Assembly (NCBI GenBank): GCA_945868805.1
Contig: CAMBMO010000010.1
Location: 1-64,000, forward strand
From: Singulisphaera sp. GP187
GTDB taxonomy: Bacteria > Planctomycetota > Phycisphaerae > Phycisphaerales > SM1A02
Length of the DNA stretch: 64,000 bases
Direction: 5' to 3'
Part shown: positions 26,992-35,554 of the stretch, piece by piece
Numbering within the stretch: position 1 is the first letter of the stretch
Layout: every line of letters starts with the position of its first letter
Program-made: the position numbers and the translations under genes
The notes under the pieces: generated by a model
Database searches by the model: none
What the model was told of the DNA's origin: nothing
The model's input: the letters and a program-made list of their open reading frames with translations, nothing else

Positions 26992-29055
26992 TCACAGTCC
27001 ATAGGTCGTATATAACTTCAACACTTTTGGTTGATTCGGATTCGCTTGCATCGACGATCGAAACGCGCGACGCGCTTCGTCTCCGGCGTACGAATCCTTC
27101 TTCTCTGAAAGGAGCCAGCGATTGAGCGCATTGACGCCGATGCCGTTCCATGCAGGCCAGTAACGCGGATCGAGTACGACTGCCTGCCGGTATGCGATGC
27201 TCGACGAGTCGTAATGTCCGGCGCGAAACTCGGCCCATCCCAGTCGCTCGTATGTCTCGGGGACGGAAGAAAGCTTCGTCAGCGCGACTGCAGTATTGAC
27301 CGCTTCTGGATAGCGCCCGTCCGCGACATACGCGTTGACGAGATTGATCAGCAGTTGTGGCGTTTGAGGCATAAGCTCGATCGCTGCCTGATACTGTCGA
27401 ATTGCGTCTGCGGGCCTGCCCATTCGCTCGTACGCCACCCCGAGATTGACGCGTGCGGCTCCACTGTGTGGATCGAGTGTCGTGGCGCGCTCTGCGAATT
27501 GGGCGGCGACTCGCGCATCGCCGAGCGAGAGATATGCGGTCGACATGTTGAGACTCGCTTCGGCACTCTTGGGATTCGCGACGATCGCCCGTTGGTACGC
27601 CCCAATCGCCTCGCCGAGTCGACCAAGCATCTGAAGCGATCGACCGTGCCCGAACTGCGCCTGAAAATCACCCGGGTCGAGGCGCGCTGCGGTGCGGTAG
27701 TTCGGTTCGGCGTCGCTGTACTTGCCTTGCGAAAACCGAATGTCACCGATCCCGACATACGCCTGCGGAAGAAGCGGGTTTTGCGCCAGTACTTCTCGGC
27801 AGAGCGCAAGCGCGGACTCGCTATCGCCACGTTGGCGCAATTGATCCGCCATTTCCAACTGTGACCGCTGCGTTGGCGTGGGATTCTGTGGGGCGGTTCC
27901 CTTGCCAGAACCCTGATTTGCTGATCCGGGCGTTCGGCCCGACATTCTGCACCCCGAACTGCCCGCCACGATCAACGACAAGAGCATCAACACGGCGAGC
28001 ATCAAGACGATCGATCGACCGACGACTCCTCGCGGAGTTTGAGCCCGCGTCGGATTCCCGTTCGGCCTCGGAGCCGGTTTCGGAGCCGACTTCTTCGCTC
28101 GACTTACGTTTGGTGTCGCGGATCGACCGCCAAGTCGAATCGCTTCGAGCGCGTCGATGTTGACGAGATCCCAATCGCGCCCTCCCACGGGATCGTCCTT
28201 CGGCGTTTCGAGAATCATCGGCGTTTCCCGCAGTTCACGACGGGTGAGAATACCGTAAAAGCACGCATCGCCGCAGCAGCCTTGACCAATGTGCGTATGT
28301 CGATCACGACGAGACCCAAGCTCGCCAATGGAGTCGTTGACATGCACGACTCTTAAGTTTTCGAGTCCGCAAAGTTCGTCGAATTCGTCGAGCACCGCGC
28401 TTGCCTTCTTGGTCGTCGACATGTCGTACCCCGCCGCCACCACGTGACATGTGTCCAGGCACACTCCCACGCGATCGGGATCGCTCACCAGTTCGCGAAG
28501 CTTGGCAAGATGCGAAAAGTCGTAGCCCAAATTCGTCCCTGATCCCGTTGTCGTCTCCAAACATGTGATCACCTTTGCCCCCCGCAAACTTCGATGTATC
28601 TCGTCGAGTCCAGATGCGATTCGCTTCAGTCCGGCAAGTTCGTCGGCGCTGGGATCGACCCGCAAGACATTGGGACTCCCCGGCTTGCGCGGAGAGCCGA
28701 GATGCGCTCCTGGATGCATGACGCACCATGCAATGCCGAGCGCCTCGCAGCGTTGCAGTTCGTCGCGTTGGAGCGTGATCGAACGATTGCGTTGCTGATC
28801 GTCGGGTGACGCGAGATTCACGAGATACGAATTGTGGCTGACAATCCTGTGGGGCGAATCGCTCCACCCCGCTTCGCGCAACGCGACCATCCACGACTCG
28901 AGTTGCTCATCGCTGAGCGGCGGCGCACTCCACTGACGCTGGTTCTTCGTGAAGATCTGGAGCGAATCCATCCCCAAGCGGATCGCTTCGAGGATCGCCA
29001 GATGCATGCCCCCTGCAATCGAGAGATGACTTCCGTATCGAGGGCGGGTCGCCAT
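26992..29055 (-). CDS. nfo: Endonuclease IV domain fused to a membrane/lipoprotein-like TPR domain
   Basis: One uninterrupted 687-aa frame. Residues 1-305 are a complete AP endonuclease family 2, which cuts DNA 5' of abasic sites; all nine metal ligands can be placed: H74, H114, E167, D201, H204, H238, D251, H253 and E283. Residues 311-347 are a Lys/Pro/Arg-rich linker. Residues 348-365 are hydrophobic (IVLMLAVLMLLSLIVAG), ending at SSGC369, which looks like a lipoprotein signal. Residues 398-650 are seven or so TPR repeats. As it stands the nuclease and TPR would be on opposite sides of a membrane. A second internal start (TTG351 or ATG352) could make a separate TPR lipoprotein, or the fusion could be an annotation or assembly effect. 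It lies nine bases from the Gfo/Idh gene. Confidence 0.8.
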   Translation of the reverse strand: MATRPRYGSHLSIAGGMHLAILEAIRLGMDSLQIFTKNQRQWSAPPLSDEQLESWMVALREAGWSDSPHRIVSHNSYLVNLASPDDQQRNRSITLQRDELQRCEALGIAWCVMHPGAHLGSPRKPGSPNVLRVDPSADELAGLKRIASGLDEIHRSLRGAKVITCLETTTGSGTNLGYDFSHLAKLRELVSDPDRVGVCLDTCHVVAAGYDMSTTKKASAVLDEFDELCGLENLRVVHVNDSIGELGSRRDRHTHIGQGCCGDACFYGILTRRELRETPMILETPKDDPVGGRDWDLVNIDALEAIRLGGRSATPNVSRAKKSAPKPAPRPNGNPTRAQTPRGVVGRSIVLMLAVLMLLSLIVAGSSGCRMSGRTPGSANQGSGKGTAPQNPTPTQRSQLEMADQLRQRGDSESALALCREVLAQNPLLPQAYVGIGDIRFSQGKYSDAEPNYRTAARLDPGDFQAQFGHGRSLQMLGRLGEAIGAYQRAIVANPKSAEASLNMSTAYLSLGDARVAAQFAERATTLDPHSGAARVNLGVAYERMGRPADAIRQYQAAIELMPQTPQLLINLVNAYVADGRYPEAVNTAVALTKLSSVPETYERLGWAEFRAGHYDSSSIAYRQAVVLDPRYWPAWNGIGVNALNRWLLSEKKDSYAGDEARRAFRSSMQANPNQPKVLKLYTTYGL

Positions 29056-29064
29056 CGAATCCAG

Positions 29065-30120
29065 TCAGACCATGCGCGCGCCAGCGCGCTTTGCCGCTTC
29101 GACGATGCGTTGAGCGGTCCGCACTGCGGAGAATCCAGCTTCTGCGTCGACGAATGGATGACCGCCACTGCGAATCGACGAGAGGAAACTCTCCAGTTGC
29201 AACTTCAGTGGCTCGCCTTGACCGACTTCAAGCGCATCGACTTTGACAAGTTCGAGGTAGTTTAATCCGGAGAGGTCTTCACCCCGCTGGAATCGCTGGC
29301 GGATCTCAGCAAGTTGCTCTGCGTTCACCGCCTTGCGGACGACCGTCCCTCGTTTCTCGGCAAAATCAGCCGAAACATACGTGTCTTCGCTGATGATGCG
29401 AATCTTGCGTTCGGTCTTGAGCGCGAGTCGACTTGCCGTCACATTGGCCGTGCACCGAATTCCGTCCGGACCCGCTGGAAACACAAGGCGCGCGTTGCAG
29501 ACATCTTCCGCTTCACCGAGCACGCTCACAGCGTTCGCGTGGATTTCTTCTGGCTCGCTCCCCATCAGCATGATCAGTACATCGAGGTCGTGGATCATCA
29601 TGTCAAGCACGACTCCGACATCGACCGAACGAAATGTCATGGGCGAAACACGGTTGACTTCCACGAATCGCGGCCGCAAGTTCGGGATGTTTCGGATCGC
29701 CACCATCACCGGATCGAACCGCACGACATGCCCGACTTGAAGGATCGCGGGACCCGCCTTCGCCGCCTCGGCCATCGCGCGTGCTTGAATCTCGTCTGGC
29801 GCCAATGGCTTCTCGACGAGACAGTGGACTCCCGCGGCGAGGAGCTGCTCGACAATCGCCCGATGCGTCACGGTCGGCGTCGCAATCACGCATGCATCGA
29901 CTCCAGTCGCAAGAAGCTCTTTCACGGAGGCGAATGCATCGCATCCGTATTGTTCAACCATGTCCGCTCGACGATCCGAGCTCTCGTCGACCACTCCTAC
30001 CAAGTCGACGCCATCAAGTTGCGAGCAGAGTCGCGCGTGGTTGCGACCCATTCTCCCGACACCGACGACACCGCAGCGCACCACTGCGGTCGGCGACTTC
30101 GAGGCGCTTCCAGTGGTCAC
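29065..30120 (-). CDS. Gfo/Idh/MocA-family NAD(P)-dependent oxidoreductase
   Basis: This 351-aa protein has an N-terminal Rossmann fold (VVRCGVVGVGRMGRNHARL at 13-31) and the family's EKPLA signature (HCLVEKPLAPDE near 99-110, catalytic lysine included). The C-terminal beta-sheet domain contains VLDMMIHDLDVLIMLMGSE near 171-189, with the conserved histidine. Family members oxidise sugars, inositols or UDP-sugars. The VNRVSPMTFRSVDVGVVLDM stretch recalls UDP-GlcNAc 3-dehydrogenases such as WlbA/GnnA, so nucleotide-sugar chemistry is a reasonable guess. It overlaps the ATPase gene by four bases upstream. Confidence 0.87.
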   Translation of the reverse strand: MTTGSASKSPTAVVRCGVVGVGRMGRNHARLCSQLDGVDLVGVVDESSDRRADMVEQYGCDAFASVKELLATGVDACVIATPTVTHRAIVEQLLAAGVHCLVEKPLAPDEIQARAMAEAAKAGPAILQVGHVVRFDPVMVAIRNIPNLRPRFVEVNRVSPMTFRSVDVGVVLDMMIHDLDVLIMLMGSEPEEIHANAVSVLGEAEDVCNARLVFPAGPDGIRCTANVTASRLALKTERKIRIISEDTYVSADFAEKRGTVVRKAVNAEQLAEIRQRFQRGEDLSGLNYLELVKVDALEVGQGEPLKLQLESFLSSIRSGGHPFVDAEAGFSAVRTAQRIVEAAKRAGARMV

Positions 30121-30551
30121 GGTTGTGCCTTCTTGCGAAAGTTCATCTCGAGATGATTCCCCGCCCCGTGGTAAAACGCGTTTGTCATATACGCACGAAT
30201 GAGCATCAATCCGCGACCAGACGGTATTTCTAGGTTTTCATCAAGCGTCGGATCAGGCACTGATTCTGGATCGAATCCCTCTCCTTCATCGATCACATGA
30301 AAAGTCGCTTCGTCTGCGTTGATTTTCCATCGGACTTCCACGCACTTCGTCGGATCTTCGAGATTCCCATGCCGAAATCCATTCATAAGAGCTTCCTCGA
30401 TCGAGAGCCGGATCGCGAACATCGCCGCGTCTGGATATCCATGTCGAACAAGCGCCCCCGCAATCGAGGACTGCATAGATTCGATGTCTTCGTTGATTTC
30501 CCGCAATCTGACCGCGCCATCGTCGGCTGATTGATTCGATGGACTCATCAT
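30117..30551 (-). CDS. RsbW-like anti-sigma/serine kinase ATP-binding protein
   Basis: I use the ATG at 30551 (144 aa). The HATPase_c (GHKL) core has the N box IEEALMNGFRHGNLED near 56-71, the G1 box VIDEGEGFDPESV near 91-103 and the G2 box GRGLMLIRAYM near 118-128. It is the small single-domain form used by RsbW/SpoIIAB to hold a sigma factor and phosphorylate a STAS antagonist. The gene immediately upstream in the operon encodes such a STAS protein, so the two form a likely partner-switch pair. No PP2C phosphatase or sigma gene is nearby. Confidence 0.88.
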   Translation of the reverse strand: MMSPSNQSADDGAVRLREINEDIESMQSSIAGALVRHGYPDAAMFAIRLSIEEALMNGFRHGNLEDPTKCVEVRWKINADEATFHVIDEGEGFDPESVPDPTLDENLEIPSGRGLMLIRAYMTNAFYHGAGNHLEMNFRKKAQP

Positions 30552-30567
30552 TCGCAACCCGCCAGAC

Positions 30568-30933
30568 TCACTTGCGACCGAAGCCTTCGAGCGCCTTCTC
30601 CGTCGTATCGGAAATGTGGAAGAGCTTGTTCAACTTCGTAATCGTGAACACCTCCATGATGGACGGCTTGATGTCGGAGAGTCTCAACTGACCGCCACGC
30701 TTTTTCGACAGGCTGTTAATCGTGATCAGCGTCCCAAGGGCGGCCGAGGAGAGATGCTCAACGCCTCGGAACGAAATCAACATACATGGTGCTGCTGCAG
30801 CCTCGACTCGCTTGATCAGTTCTGTATTGATCTGACGAATTGCGGCTTCGTCGAGGATGTCTCGATCGACAAACTCGACACGCATCACCCCATTGAGGTC
30901 AGTAACGCGAATTCTGGAAGTATCTGCACTCAT
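30568..30933 (-). CDS. STAS-domain anti-sigma factor antagonist
   Basis: I use the ATG at 30933 (121 aa), ten bases after the secretin stop. The STAS fold is intact: VMRVEFVDRDILDEAAIRQI near 16-35, PCMLISFRGVEHLSSAALGT near 49-68, with S62/S63 at the position phosphorylated in SpoIIAA/RsbV, then LIKRVEAAA and MEVFTITKLNKLFHISDT. It would bind the adjacent RsbW-like kinase and release its target when unphosphorylated. Its position straight after a secretin gene is unusual and suggests that it tunes that system or is tuned with it. Confidence 0.88.
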   Translation of the reverse strand: MSADTSRIRVTDLNGVMRVEFVDRDILDEAAIRQINTELIKRVEAAAAPCMLISFRGVEHLSSAALGTLITINSLSKKRGGQLRLSDIKPSIMEVFTITKLNKLFHISDTTEKALEGFGRK

Positions 30934-30943
30934 GCGTTTGGAA

Positions 30944-33900
30944 TCACATTCCGCCAGTCGATCCACTCAACTGATCGCGAAGACCAGGGAAGAGTAGATC
31001 TTCGGCCTCTTGCTGAATGATGATTTCTGGCCGAATCAGGAGCAGTGTCGTCGTCTCAAGTTTGCTCGTCACCGAATTGGTGAAGAACCGATTCACGAAT
31101 GGAACCTTCGACAGCACGGGCACTCCGACTTCAATTTCGGTCTCGTTCACATCGCGTCGGCCACCGAGGAGAATCGTTCCCTTGTCCGGACACGAAACCG
31201 CCGTGTTGATCTGGGTGACGGCGACATTGGGTAGCTGAATCGTCGCGTTGAACTGACTCGACCGACCGAAGTCGCCTCCGCCGGCGGCTCCTTGGACTTC
31301 CTGCTGGTCGAAACCGATCAAAATGTTCTGAGCGAACTGGACGGTCATTGAGACGTAACGGCGATCCGCGCTCGTGACGGCCTCGATATCGAGCACAAAT
31401 CCAGTCCGAAGGTTTTGGACGATCGGGGTGAACGCACCCGAAGAGTCGCCCGTTTGTGCTTGAACATTGGCGACATACGCCTGCGAACCACCGAAAGAAA
31501 TCCAAGACCGCGAACCGTTAAAGAGTGTCAGTCGGGGTGCAGTCAGGGTCATCGCCCGCTGATCCGCCTGAGTCGCCTGAACGAGGAGATCGACCTGGAC
31601 ATCGTCGAGGTAAGTGAATCCCACCGAGAGCGCTGGATTCGCCAACGCCGCCGACGCGACTGTTCCCTTGAGTCCAGCTCCGAGCAACTGAATCAGCGGA
31701 AGACCTTCCTGCTGAACATTGACCGGAGAGATTCCATTCGAAGCATCCCCACCTGGGTAATTGACACCGTTTCGGCGGACACCGAGTGGTTCGTAAATCC
31801 CTTGCTGCTGATAGGTGATGTTTTGACCAGGCCCTGGAGTGCCGAGCGCCGATCCAGTCGCTGTCGTGTTGATCCCGTTTGCAATCGCAGCAGCGTCGGT
31901 CTGACCGAGACCACCGAAGGTGACGGGGTTCTTCAGACGACCGTTTCGACCAGGCGTGTTCTGAAAGAAGAAGTCTCGCAATTGGAAATTTGGATCCTGA
32001 TCGATCGCCGCATCAAACAACCCTGGATTCGTATTGAAGTACAGGTCGAAATCGAGACCGATCTGTTCAAACCACTGCACGTCGACCGCAATCAAGCGAG
32101 ATTCGATGTTGATTTGAATCGCGCGAACCTTTCTCAGTTGCGAGAGCAAATTCATGATCTCGCGATGCGTCTTCGGTGTCGCAGTGGCGATGAGATTTCC
32201 ACTGAAGTCATCGAGGCGACTTTCGCCCATCTGTCCAGTCTGCGCGTCCCACATCGCCTCGGGAACCATCACCTTGATGAGTTCCTTCAATCTGTTGAGC
32301 GTCTCGAGTCGCAGGTCTTCGATGCCGGCGTCGCCGCCCGATCCGAAGAGCGAACCTCCACCGCCAGCACCACCTCCACCGCCTCCTCCTCCGCCGCCGC
32401 CACCGCCGAAGCCACCACCACCACTGCCGCCTCCGCCTGAACCACCTCCACCGCCACCCTGACCGCCACCTTGATTGAGCGCAGCATCGACATTGAAGTT
32501 CGGAGCGTTGTCAAAGTACGGAACCTGATAGAGGAGATCGCGGATGTCATAGACAACCGTGACTCGACGCAAAGAGAGTTCGTTCGCCGAAGCGATGATG
32601 ATCATGCCATCCTCGACCATCCAGTCGGGACGATTCGCGCCACCCTCTTGGGTCGAAGTCGCACCCTCCTCTTCGGTGGACCTGAGCACCATGTCCAGTG
32701 CGGCAGACCAAGAAATTGGAGCGGGCATCGTCAAATTGACGATCGAATCGCGTTCGAGCGCAGGCTCTGCGGTCTTGAGCGACTTCCAGTCGACATAGAA
32801 CGGCAACCGGGTTTCGGTTTGGAAGAATTCAACAACCGCGTCGAAGGGCGTCTCAGGGAAATCGATGCGCGACTTCTCCTGCATCTTGGCGATGGATGCC
32901 CGATCGATGTCTGAATCTCGAAATCCAGATGCCGCGTATTCGCCTTCGCGACGAACTGAGAGCGCAGGCCAATCCTCTGGATACGACATCTCTCCATCAA
33001 GACTTCGCGGTCCCGGTCCACTCTCATTGATTTTCGGCGGAATGAACGATGCCTGGGCATCGACCGCGAATTCGGAGAAGGCGAACGAGCGACGGCGCTG
33101 AAGTTCGGTGTATCGCCGATACAAGATTCCTGACTGAAGGACATCACGCATCGCAAGTGCGGATGCATTCGTTGGATCACGGAAGAGAATCTCGTCAACC
33201 ACCTGAAGAGCTTCCTTGTACTTCAGTTCTGACTGAAGTTCACGAATGCGCATCATGTCCTCATTCGTCGCACGCTGATCTTCTTCCATCTTCTGACGCT
33301 TCTGAGCCGACGTCTCTTGCCTTGTCGATTGTTCGCTGACCTTCTTGTTCTCTTCGGCGGTTGCGTTCTTGCCAGAGCTGATTCGGACGAGCTCGCCCTG
33401 CACCCGAGCCATCTTGTCGTCGAAATCCGCAGGGCTCAACAACGACTGATTTCGCATCAGTTCGAGCTTGGCCTGGGTCGCCGTGCGCTCGGCAGCGGCG
33501 TAATCCCCGCGCCCGAATTGATCCCCAGCTCGAATGAGCTTGTCGTCGAAGTCGGATTGCGCCTGCTGTCGCAACACCGCGTCATCGCCGGCAACCTTGT
33601 CGATTGCTGATCCTTGATTGAGCGCTGCTTGCGCATTCGCGAGCTGTTTCGTTGCTTCGGGATCGCCAGGAACTTGCATACTGATCGCAGACCAGAGATC
33701 CGCCGCCGAAGCCCACTGACTGCGAGACATTGCTTGACGTGCCTGAACTCGAAGCATCGAAATCGTCTCTGCGGGGAGGGCCTCTGCAGTCGCAGGTGCC
33801 GTTTGATCTGACGCGGCTGGAGCTGGTTCTTCTGGAGCTGGTTCTTCTGGAGCTGGTTCTTGCGGCGGAACCGGTGGTGCTGGATCTTGCGGCGGAACCG

Positions 33901-34042
33901 GTGGTACCCCGCCCTGAGTACTCGCGCTCGCATTGAGAGCGAACGACTGGAAAGTCACAGCGAGCGCAATGACCACGCCGAACCGCGCGACTCTCACCGA
34001 GATGTCTTCCGACTGGCGTGCGATTATCAAAAACGTATTCAT
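30944..34042 (-). CDS. Type II/III secretion secretin-family protein with N-terminal TPR-like region
   Basis: From the ATG at 34042 (1032 aa, GGAG 7 bases upstream) it has a signal peptide (FGVVIALAVTFQSFALNASA at 21-40). A Pro/Glu-rich repeat with several PAPEE/PPVPPQ units covers 46-85, a helical TPR-like part about 90-330, and small secretin N-domains around 390-540. A glycine-rich stretch of about 45 residues, dominated by GGGG runs, lies near 545-590. The C-terminal secretin domain has VDLLVQATQADQRAMTLTAP, then FVLDIEAVTSADRRYVSMTV and EIEVGVPVLSKVPFVNRFFT before LLLIRPEIIIQQ. Secretins form the outer-membrane gate of secretion systems or pili. No other secretion subunits are adjacent. 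Confidence 0.88.
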   Translation of the reverse strand: MNTFLIIARQSEDISVRVARFGVVIALAVTFQSFALNASASTQGGVPPVPPQDPAPPVPPQEPAPEEPAPEEPAPAASDQTAPATAEALPAETISMLRVQARQAMSRSQWASAADLWSAISMQVPGDPEATKQLANAQAALNQGSAIDKVAGDDAVLRQQAQSDFDDKLIRAGDQFGRGDYAAAERTATQAKLELMRNQSLLSPADFDDKMARVQGELVRISSGKNATAEENKKVSEQSTRQETSAQKRQKMEEDQRATNEDMMRIRELQSELKYKEALQVVDEILFRDPTNASALAMRDVLQSGILYRRYTELQRRRSFAFSEFAVDAQASFIPPKINESGPGPRSLDGEMSYPEDWPALSVRREGEYAASGFRDSDIDRASIAKMQEKSRIDFPETPFDAVVEFFQTETRLPFYVDWKSLKTAEPALERDSIVNLTMPAPISWSAALDMVLRSTEEEGATSTQEGGANRPDWMVEDGMIIIASANELSLRRVTVVYDIRDLLYQVPYFDNAPNFNVDAALNQGGGQGGGGGGSGGGGSGGGGFGGGGGGGGGGGGGAGGGGSLFGSGGDAGIEDLRLETLNRLKELIKVMVPEAMWDAQTGQMGESRLDDFSGNLIATATPKTHREIMNLLSQLRKVRAIQINIESRLIAVDVQWFEQIGLDFDLYFNTNPGLFDAAIDQDPNFQLRDFFFQNTPGRNGRLKNPVTFGGLGQTDAAAIANGINTTATGSALGTPGPGQNITYQQQGIYEPLGVRRNGVNYPGGDASNGISPVNVQQEGLPLIQLLGAGLKGTVASAALANPALSVGFTYLDDVQVDLLVQATQADQRAMTLTAPRLTLFNGSRSWISFGGSQAYVANVQAQTGDSSGAFTPIVQNLRTGFVLDIEAVTSADRRYVSMTVQFAQNILIGFDQQEVQGAAGGGDFGRSSQFNATIQLPNVAVTQINTAVSCPDKGTILLGGRRDVNETEIEVGVPVLSKVPFVNRFFTNSVTSKLETTTLLLIRPEIIIQQEAEDLLFPGLRDQLSGSTGGM

Positions 34043-34167
34043 TCGTAACTCCGTTGGCTCCACGCGGAGAAAATCAACTCTCTCGAATCAACGACCTGTC
34101 CGTCGTACATGGGGTGGCGACCGTGCCTCTGGCAGGATTGACCCACCTCGCCTCAAGGCGAAGGGGG

Positions 34168-34196
34168 AGACTAAACGCCATTGACCGCGTCCGCAA
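34168..34196 (-). promoter_or_regulatory. Candidate promoter TTGCGG-N17-TAGTCT for the secretin operon
   Basis: On the minus strand TTGCGG (34191-34196) is 17 bases from TAGTCT (34168-34173), the best-spaced -35/-10 pair I found. It would leave a leader of about 120 bases. Near the start, the leader holds CUCC followed by two GGAG elements, one of which is the ribosome site, so the CUCC could pair with either. Confidence 0.45.
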
Positions 34197-34208
34197 GCGG
34201 TCGAGCGT

Positions 34209-34214
34209 TACACT
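34209..34214 (+). promoter_or_regulatory. Candidate -10 box TACACT for carA
   Basis: TACACT ends eight bases before the ATG at 34223, close to the divergent secretin promoter. No pyrimidine attenuator is visible. Confidence 0.45.
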
Positions 34215-34222
34215 GTCGAACC

Positions 34223-35554
34223 ATGTCTTCCCGAAGTCCGCGTTCCGCACCCGCACATCAGCCCGATGGACAGATCGGATCAGCTCAGAGCGTCCGGCAC
34301 GTCCCTTCGGACGCCACTGCACGGCTCGTTCTCTCCGACGGAACCGTCTTTTCTGGCAGAGGGTTCGGTGCGACGGGATGTGCCATCCTCAACCTCGGCG
34401 AGGTCGTTTTCAACACGGCGATGAGCGGCTACCAGGAAGCTCTCACAGACCCGAGCTACACCGGGCAAATCCTGGCGCTCACCGCCACACAAATTGGAAA
34501 CTACGGAATAACCAACGACGACATCGAAAGCGGCCGACCGACCGTGAGTGGATTCGTCGTCCGCGAACTGAGTCGCATCCGGTCGAACCAGCGTTCCGTC
34601 GAGGAGTTGTCGGGATGGCTCGCCAGACACGGTATTCCAGGGATTCACGAAATCGACACCCGCGCGCTTGTTCGACGACTGCGCAACTCTGGCTCACTGA
34701 ATGGCTTGATCTGTGGCGATGCTTCTCGAACGGAAGCCGAACTGGTCGAGCTTGCGCGATCGAGCGCATCCATGGTTGGACAAGATCTCGCGAGTGCCGT
34801 GAGTCCACGTCATGCAATGCGCTTTGAAGAGTCGCTCGGCGACTGGGCTCCACGCCACGAAAGTTGTATGAGAATCGCGCGAAGAACGCTCACTGTCGTC
34901 GCGATCGATTGCGGAGCGAAGCGCAATATCTATCGCAACCTGGTCCAGCGCAACTGCGAAGTACACGCATTGCCCCACGATGCATCACCTGCTGCGATAC
35001 GCGCGCTCAAGCCAGATGGTCTGTTCATCTCGAATGGTCCGGGTGATCCTGCAGCAGTCGAGGCAACGGTCCAAACCTTGCGAGAAATAGCCGGGGAAAT
35101 CCCGACATTTGGCATCTGCCTCGGACACCAGTTGCTTGCTCTTGCGCTCGGCGCGACCACGTATAAGTTGAAGTTCGGACATCGCGGATCGAATCAACCG
35201 GTACGAAATCTCCTTTCCGACCGAATCGAGATTACGAGCCAGAACCATGGGTTCTGCGTTGATGAGAAATCGCTTCGGGTGGCGGGTGGCGAACCGACAC
35301 ATATTCACCTCAACGACCAAACCGTCGCAGGATTTCGCCACACGATCAAGCCGATCTTCAGCGTTCAGTATCACCCTGAAGCTTCCCCAGGACCGCATGA
35401 TTCGGATTACCTCTTCGACTGTTTCGTCGAATTGATGGAATCGCGCCTCCCACTCTCCGAGGCATCGATGCGCGCAGCGCAAGCTCGGGTGGCCTCGCAG
35501 GATCGATCGACTGGACCTTCAAACGCGAGCCACGGCGAATTTGCACGGCGATGA
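34223..35554 (+). CDS. carA: Carbamoyl-phosphate synthase small (glutaminase) subunit
   Basis: From the ATG at 34223 the product is 443 aa, somewhat longer than E. coli CarA (382) because of an N-terminal extension of about 27 residues and a C-terminal tail. It hydrolyses glutamine and passes ammonia to CarB. The N-terminal domain is normal (VLSDGTVFSGRGFGATG), and the class I amidotransferase triad is present: C299 in IPTFGICLGHQLLALALG, H384 and E386 in VQYHPEASPGPHDSDYL. Its stop and the priA start overlap as ATGA. The large subunit carB lies about 28 kb away on the other strand. Confidence 0.94.
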   Translation: MSSRSPRSAPAHQPDGQIGSAQSVRHVPSDATARLVLSDGTVFSGRGFGATGCAILNLGEVVFNTAMSGYQEALTDPSYTGQILALTATQIGNYGITNDDIESGRPTVSGFVVRELSRIRSNQRSVEELSGWLARHGIPGIHEIDTRALVRRLRNSGSLNGLICGDASRTEAELVELARSSASMVGQDLASAVSPRHAMRFEESLGDWAPRHESCMRIARRTLTVVAIDCGAKRNIYRNLVQRNCEVHALPHDASPAAIRALKPDGLFISNGPGDPAAVEATVQTLREIAGEIPTFGICLGHQLLALALGATTYKLKFGHRGSNQPVRNLLSDRIEITSQNHGFCVDEKSLRVAGGEPTHIHLNDQTVAGFRHTIKPIFSVQYHPEASPGPHDSDYLFDCFVELMESRLPLSEASMRAAQARVASQDRSTGPSNASHGEFARR

